Source: Elusimicrobia bacterium GWC2_64_44
GTDB taxonomy: Bacteria > Elusimicrobiota > Elusimicrobia > Elusimicrobiales > UBA9959
Length of the DNA: 64,000 nt
Direction: 5' to 3'
NCBI GenBank assembly: GCA_001799845.1
Contig: MGUG01000044.1
Span: 64,020-128,019 of the forward strand
The translations under genes were made by a program, and so were the position numbers. This document shows positions 61,012-64,000 of the stretch, piece by piece. Each line of letters starts with the position of its first letter. Position 1 is the first letter of the stretch. Under the pieces are notes generated by a model. That model was not told the origin of the DNA, made no database searches, and worked only from the letters and a program-made list of their open reading frames with translations.

Positions 61012-64000
61012 ATGAGCGCTAAAAAAGAAACCGCACAATCCCCGATCGCCATAGTGGGCATAGGCTGCCTTTTTCCCAAGGCCGACAACGCCCGCCGCTT
61101 CTGGGCTAATATCAAGAACGGGGTAGACGCCATAGGCGATATCCCCGCCTCCCACTGGCTGCCCGAAGAGCACTTCGACCAGAACCCCAAGCGCCCGGAC
61201 ATGACCTACGCCCGCCGCGGCGGCTTCATCCTCCCCGTGGATTTCGACCCGTCCGAGTTCGGCCTGGCGCCGAACGCCCTGGAGGCCACCGACAGCGCCC
61301 AGTTGCTGGGCCTGCTGACCGCCAAGATGGCCCTCGAGGACGCGGGCTACGGCCCCGGCCGCGATTTCGACCGCGGCCGCGTCAGCGTGATACTCGGCGT
61401 CACCGGCGCGCTGGAGCTGGTCATCCCCCTCGGCGCCCGCCTGGGCCACCCGAAGTGGCGCAAGGCCCTGGGCGAGTTCGGCATTACCGGCGCAGACGCC
61501 GAAGCCATAATTTCCCGCATGCAGGAGGACTATGTCCCGTGGCAGGAGAGCTCCTTCCCCGGCCTGCTGGGCAACGTGGTCAGCGGCCGCATAGCCAACC
61601 GTTTCAACCTCGGCGGCACCAACTGCGTGGTGGACGCGGCTTGCGGCAGCTCGCTGGGCGCCGTGCACATGGCCACGCTGGAACTGGCGGCCGGCCGCTC
61701 TTCCATGGTGGTCACCGGCGGCGTGGACTGCTTCAACGACATCTTCATGTACATGTGCTTCAGCAAGACGCCGGCGCTGTCCGCCTCCGGCGACGCGAAG
61801 TCCTTCGACGCCTCCGCCGACGGCACCGCCCTGGGCGAGGGCCTGGGCATGATGGTGATGAAGCGCCTCGAGGACGCCGTTAAGGACGGCGACCGGATCT
61901 ACGCCGTGCTCAAGGGCGTGGGCTCCTCTTCCGACGGCAAGGGCAAGTCCATTTACGCTCCCAGCTCCGAGGGCCAGGCCCGCGCGCTGCGCAGCGCCTA
62001 CGCCGCGGCAGGCGTGGAGCCCTCCACCGTGGAACTCGCCGAGGCGCACGGCACCGGCACCACCGTGGGCGACGGCGTGGAACTGGACGCCCTCACCGCG
62101 GTTTACCGCGACAGCAGGAAGGACGGCACCTGGTGCGCCCTTGGCTCGGTAAAGTCGATGATAGGCCACACCAAGGCCGCCGCCGGTTCGGCCGGCCTCA
62201 TCAAGGCCGCCCTCTCGCTCTACAACAAGACCCTGCCCCCGACCATAAAGGTCAACGCACCGCTGAAGGCGCTGGCCGACGGCAGCACCCCTTTCTACCT
62301 CAACGCCGAGCTGCGCCCCTGGATCAAGAAGGACCACCCGCGCCGCGCCGGCGTCTCCGCCCTGGGCTTCGGCGGCTCCAATTTCCACGCCATACTGGAA
62401 GAACATACCCCGGACAAGGCGCGGCCCGACTGGGACGGAGACGCGCAGCTCGCCGTCTTCTCCGGCAATAATGCCGGCGAGATCAGGCAGGCCCTGGCCG
62501 CCTGGCAGGGCCTGGACTGGGACGGTTTGCGCCTGGCCGCCGTGAGCGCCCGCGCCGCCTTCAAGCCCTCGGCCCCTGCGCGCCTGGGCTTCGTGCTCGA
62601 GCGCGACGCCGACTGGCGCAAGACCATAGCCGCCGCCCTCTCCAACCTGGACTCGCAGAAAGCCGCCGCCTGGACCACGCCCGACGGCGTCTGTTTCTCC
62701 TCCGCCGCTCCCGAAAAACTGGCCGTGCTGTTCCCCGGCCAGGGCGCGCAGTATCCCGGCATGCAGCGCGACCTCGCCTGCCGCTTCCCGGAAACCCTCG
62801 CCGTCCTGACCGCGGCCGACAAGGCCTTCGGCGGCGGCAAGCCGCTCTCCGACTACCTCTACCCGCGCTCGGCTTTCACGCCCGAGGCGAAGCAGCGCCA
62901 GGCCGAGGACCTCAAGGACACCCGCGTGGCCCAGCCCGCCCTCGGCGCGGCCGAGCTAGGCGCCTGGCGCGCTCTCGCCGCTTTCGGCGTGAAGCCCGCC
63001 GCTTTCGCCGGCCACAGCTACGGCGAGCTGCCCGCCCTCTGCGCCGCCGGTGTTTACGGCGACGCAGAACTGTTCTCCTTGTCGAAGCTGCGCGGAGAGC
63101 TGATGGCCGCCGGCTCCGGCGACCGCGGCAGCATGCTGGCCGTGCAGGCGCCGCTCGCCGACATAGAGAAGGCCGTGAAGGAAGAGAAGCTCGACCTCAT
63201 CATAGCCAACAAGAATACGCCGGCGCAGTTCGTGCTGTCCGGCCGCACCGAAGAGATAAAGCGCGCCGCCGAGCGTCTGACCGCGCGCGGCCTCAAGAAC
63301 ACCGTCCTCCAGGTCTCGGCCGCCTTCCACAGCCCGCTCGTCGCGGGCGCGCAGAAAGACTTCGCCGCCGCCCTCGGCAAGGTGAAGTTCGCCAAGCCTT
63401 CGGTCTCCGTCTACGCCAACAAGACCGCCTCCGCCTACCCCGAGTCCGCGGACAAGGCCCGCGATATACTGGCCTCGCAGCTGGCCTCCCCGGTGGAGTT
63501 CACCGCCATGGTGGAGAAGATGTACGCCGACGGCGTCAGGATCTTCCTGGAAGCGGGCCCCGGCGCCCGCCTGACCGGCATGGCCTCGGCCATCCTGGCC
63601 GGCAAGGAACATACGGCCTTCGCCCTCGACGCTTCTTCCGGCAAGAAGAACGGCGTGGCCGACCTGGCCCGGGCGCTCGCGCGCCTCGCCGCCCTCGGCT
63701 GCAGCCTCGACCTGGCCGCCTGGGAAGGCGGCGCCGACGGCGCAAAGGACGCCGACAAGAAGATCTCCAAACTGGCCGTGAAGCTGACCGGCGCGAATTA
63801 CCGTTCCCCCCGCCCGGCCGCTCAGGCGCCGAAACGGCAGCTCACGCTGGCCCCGGCCGCGCAGCAGGCGCAGTACGCGCCAGCCGCCCCGGCGGTGCAA
63901 GGCTATGCCTCGGAGGCCCTCCGCATCACCCAGGAGAGCATGGCCGCCCTGCAGAAACTGCAGGAGCAGACCGCCCTGCTGCACGCCCGCTTTCTCGAAG
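61012..64000 (+). CDS. pfaA: PfaA-like type I synthase, KS-AT part (cut by window end)
   Basis: ATG at 61012 with GAGGA upstream; 996 codons are visible with no stop. A ketosynthase domain covers about residues 8-460: catalytic Cys211 in DAACGSSL, His346 in EAHGTGT, His386 in MIGHTKAA. An acyltransferase domain follows from about 565 to 870 with LFPGQGAQYPGM and nucleophile Ser669 in AGHSYGE. The end (about 935-996) is a Pro/Ala linker and a helical QESMAALQKLQEQTALLHA segment, which in PfaA proteins precedes the tandem ACP domains. It would build long-chain polyunsaturated or related acyl chains with PfaD. A related secondary-lipid or polyketide synthase is the main alternative. Confidence 0.88.
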   Translation, partial: MSAKKETAQSPIAIVGIGCLFPKADNARRFWANIKNGVDAIGDIPASHWLPEEHFDQNPKRPDMTYARRGGFILPVDFDPSEFGLAPNALEATDSAQLLGLLTAKMALEDAGYGPGRDFDRGRVSVILGVTGALELVIPLGARLGHPKWRKALGEFGITGADAEAIISRMQEDYVPWQESSFPGLLGNVVSGRIANRFNLGGTNCVVDAACGSSLGAVHMATLELAAGRSSMVVTGGVDCFNDIFMYMCFSKTPALSASGDAKSFDASADGTALGEGLGMMVMKRLEDAVKDGDRIYAVLKGVGSSSDGKGKSIYAPSSEGQARALRSAYAAAGVEPSTVELAEAHGTGTTVGDGVELDALTAVYRDSRKDGTWCALGSVKSMIGHTKAAAGSAGLIKAALSLYNKTLPPTIKVNAPLKALADGSTPFYLNAELRPWIKKDHPRRAGVSALGFGGSNFHAILEEHTPDKARPDWDGDAQLAVFSGNNAGEIRQALAAWQGLDWDGLRLAAVSARAAFKPSAPARLGFVLERDADWRKTIAAALSNLDSQKAAAWTTPDGVCFSSAAPEKLAVLFPGQGAQYPGMQRDLACRFPETLAVLTAADKAFGGGKPLSDYLYPRSAFTPEAKQRQAEDLKDTRVAQPALGAAELGAWRALAAFGVKPAAFAGHSYGELPALCAAGVYGDAELFSLSKLRGELMAAGSGDRGSMLAVQAPLADIEKAVKEEKLDLIIANKNTPAQFVLSGRTEEIKRAAERLTARGLKNTVLQVSAAFHSPLVAGAQKDFAAALGKVKFAKPSVSVYANKTASAYPESADKARDILASQLASPVEFTAMVEKMYADGVRIFLEAGPGARLTGMASAILAGKEHTAFALDASSGKKNGVADLARALARLAALGCSLDLAAWEGGADGAKDADKKISKLAVKLTGANYRSPRPAAQAPKRQLTLAPAAQQAQYAPAAPAVQGYASEALRITQESMAALQKLQEQTALLHARFLE

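Overview
The window is a GC-rich chromosomal segment from a Gram-negative (diderm) bacterium. The evidence for an outer membrane is LptF/LptG permeases, a TolC-type channel, several outer-membrane barrel proteins, lipoproteins and an O-antigen/LPS-like glycan cluster. The gene mix and the style of the giant repeat protein resemble Elusimicrobiota or a related candidate phylum; this is inference from memory of such proteins, not a search. Coding density is very high, many neighbours share ATGA start/stop overlaps, and no rRNA, tRNA, CRISPR array, prophage or insertion sequence was found. The window cuts a gene at each end.

Layout. 1-12921 (+): surface-glycan cluster with the end of a GDP-fucose-synthase-like epimerase, a methyltransferase/GT2 fusion, a methyltransferase, a GT-C-like membrane protein, an AsnB amidotransferase, a membrane GT2, a GT39/methyltransferase fusion, a GT9 heptosyltransferase-like enzyme, a zinc-type C-methyltransferase and an FAD amine-oxidase-like protein. 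12966-13158: a structured inverted-repeat element just before mtgA. 13988-28121 (-): a GT39 protein, dapA, dapF, a TPR protein, patatin, TolC, a HAMP protein, a PPi-type phosphofructokinase, a YjbH-like outer-membrane protein, a response regulator, dnaE and a CBM20-esterase. 28181-30702 (+): NUDIX hydrolase and transketolase. 30767-32958 (-): lptG and lptF. 33090-39209 (+): a 1791-residue SprA-like translocon protein and ComF. 39210-39697: a 488-bp non-coding stretch holding two more long-stem structured elements and a terminator. 39698-43477 (-): GH13 amylase, a Cache-domain membrane protein and a membrane glycosyltransferase-like protein. 43543-44823 (+): RNA uracil methyltransferase. 44883-59216 (-): a 2244-residue repeat protein, a coiled-coil/TPR protein, PorV, a protein with a type-IX-like C-terminal sorting domain, a GNA1162-like lipoprotein, an unknown exported protein and a PEP-synthase-like protein. 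59360-64000 (+): pfaD and the start of a PfaA-like polyunsaturated fatty acid/polyketide synthase.

How the genes fit together. The most notable combination is SprA, PorV, a protein with a sorting-domain-like C-terminus, and a giant modular surface protein in the same operon as PorV. These are core parts and likely cargo of a type IX-like secretion route outside its classical phyla. The second is a divergently transcribed Pfa-type lipid synthase locus. The third is a set of non-coding elements closed by 19-28 nt stems, two of which share the hairpin GCACTGTGTGC; they may be a dispersed repeat family or structured RNAs.
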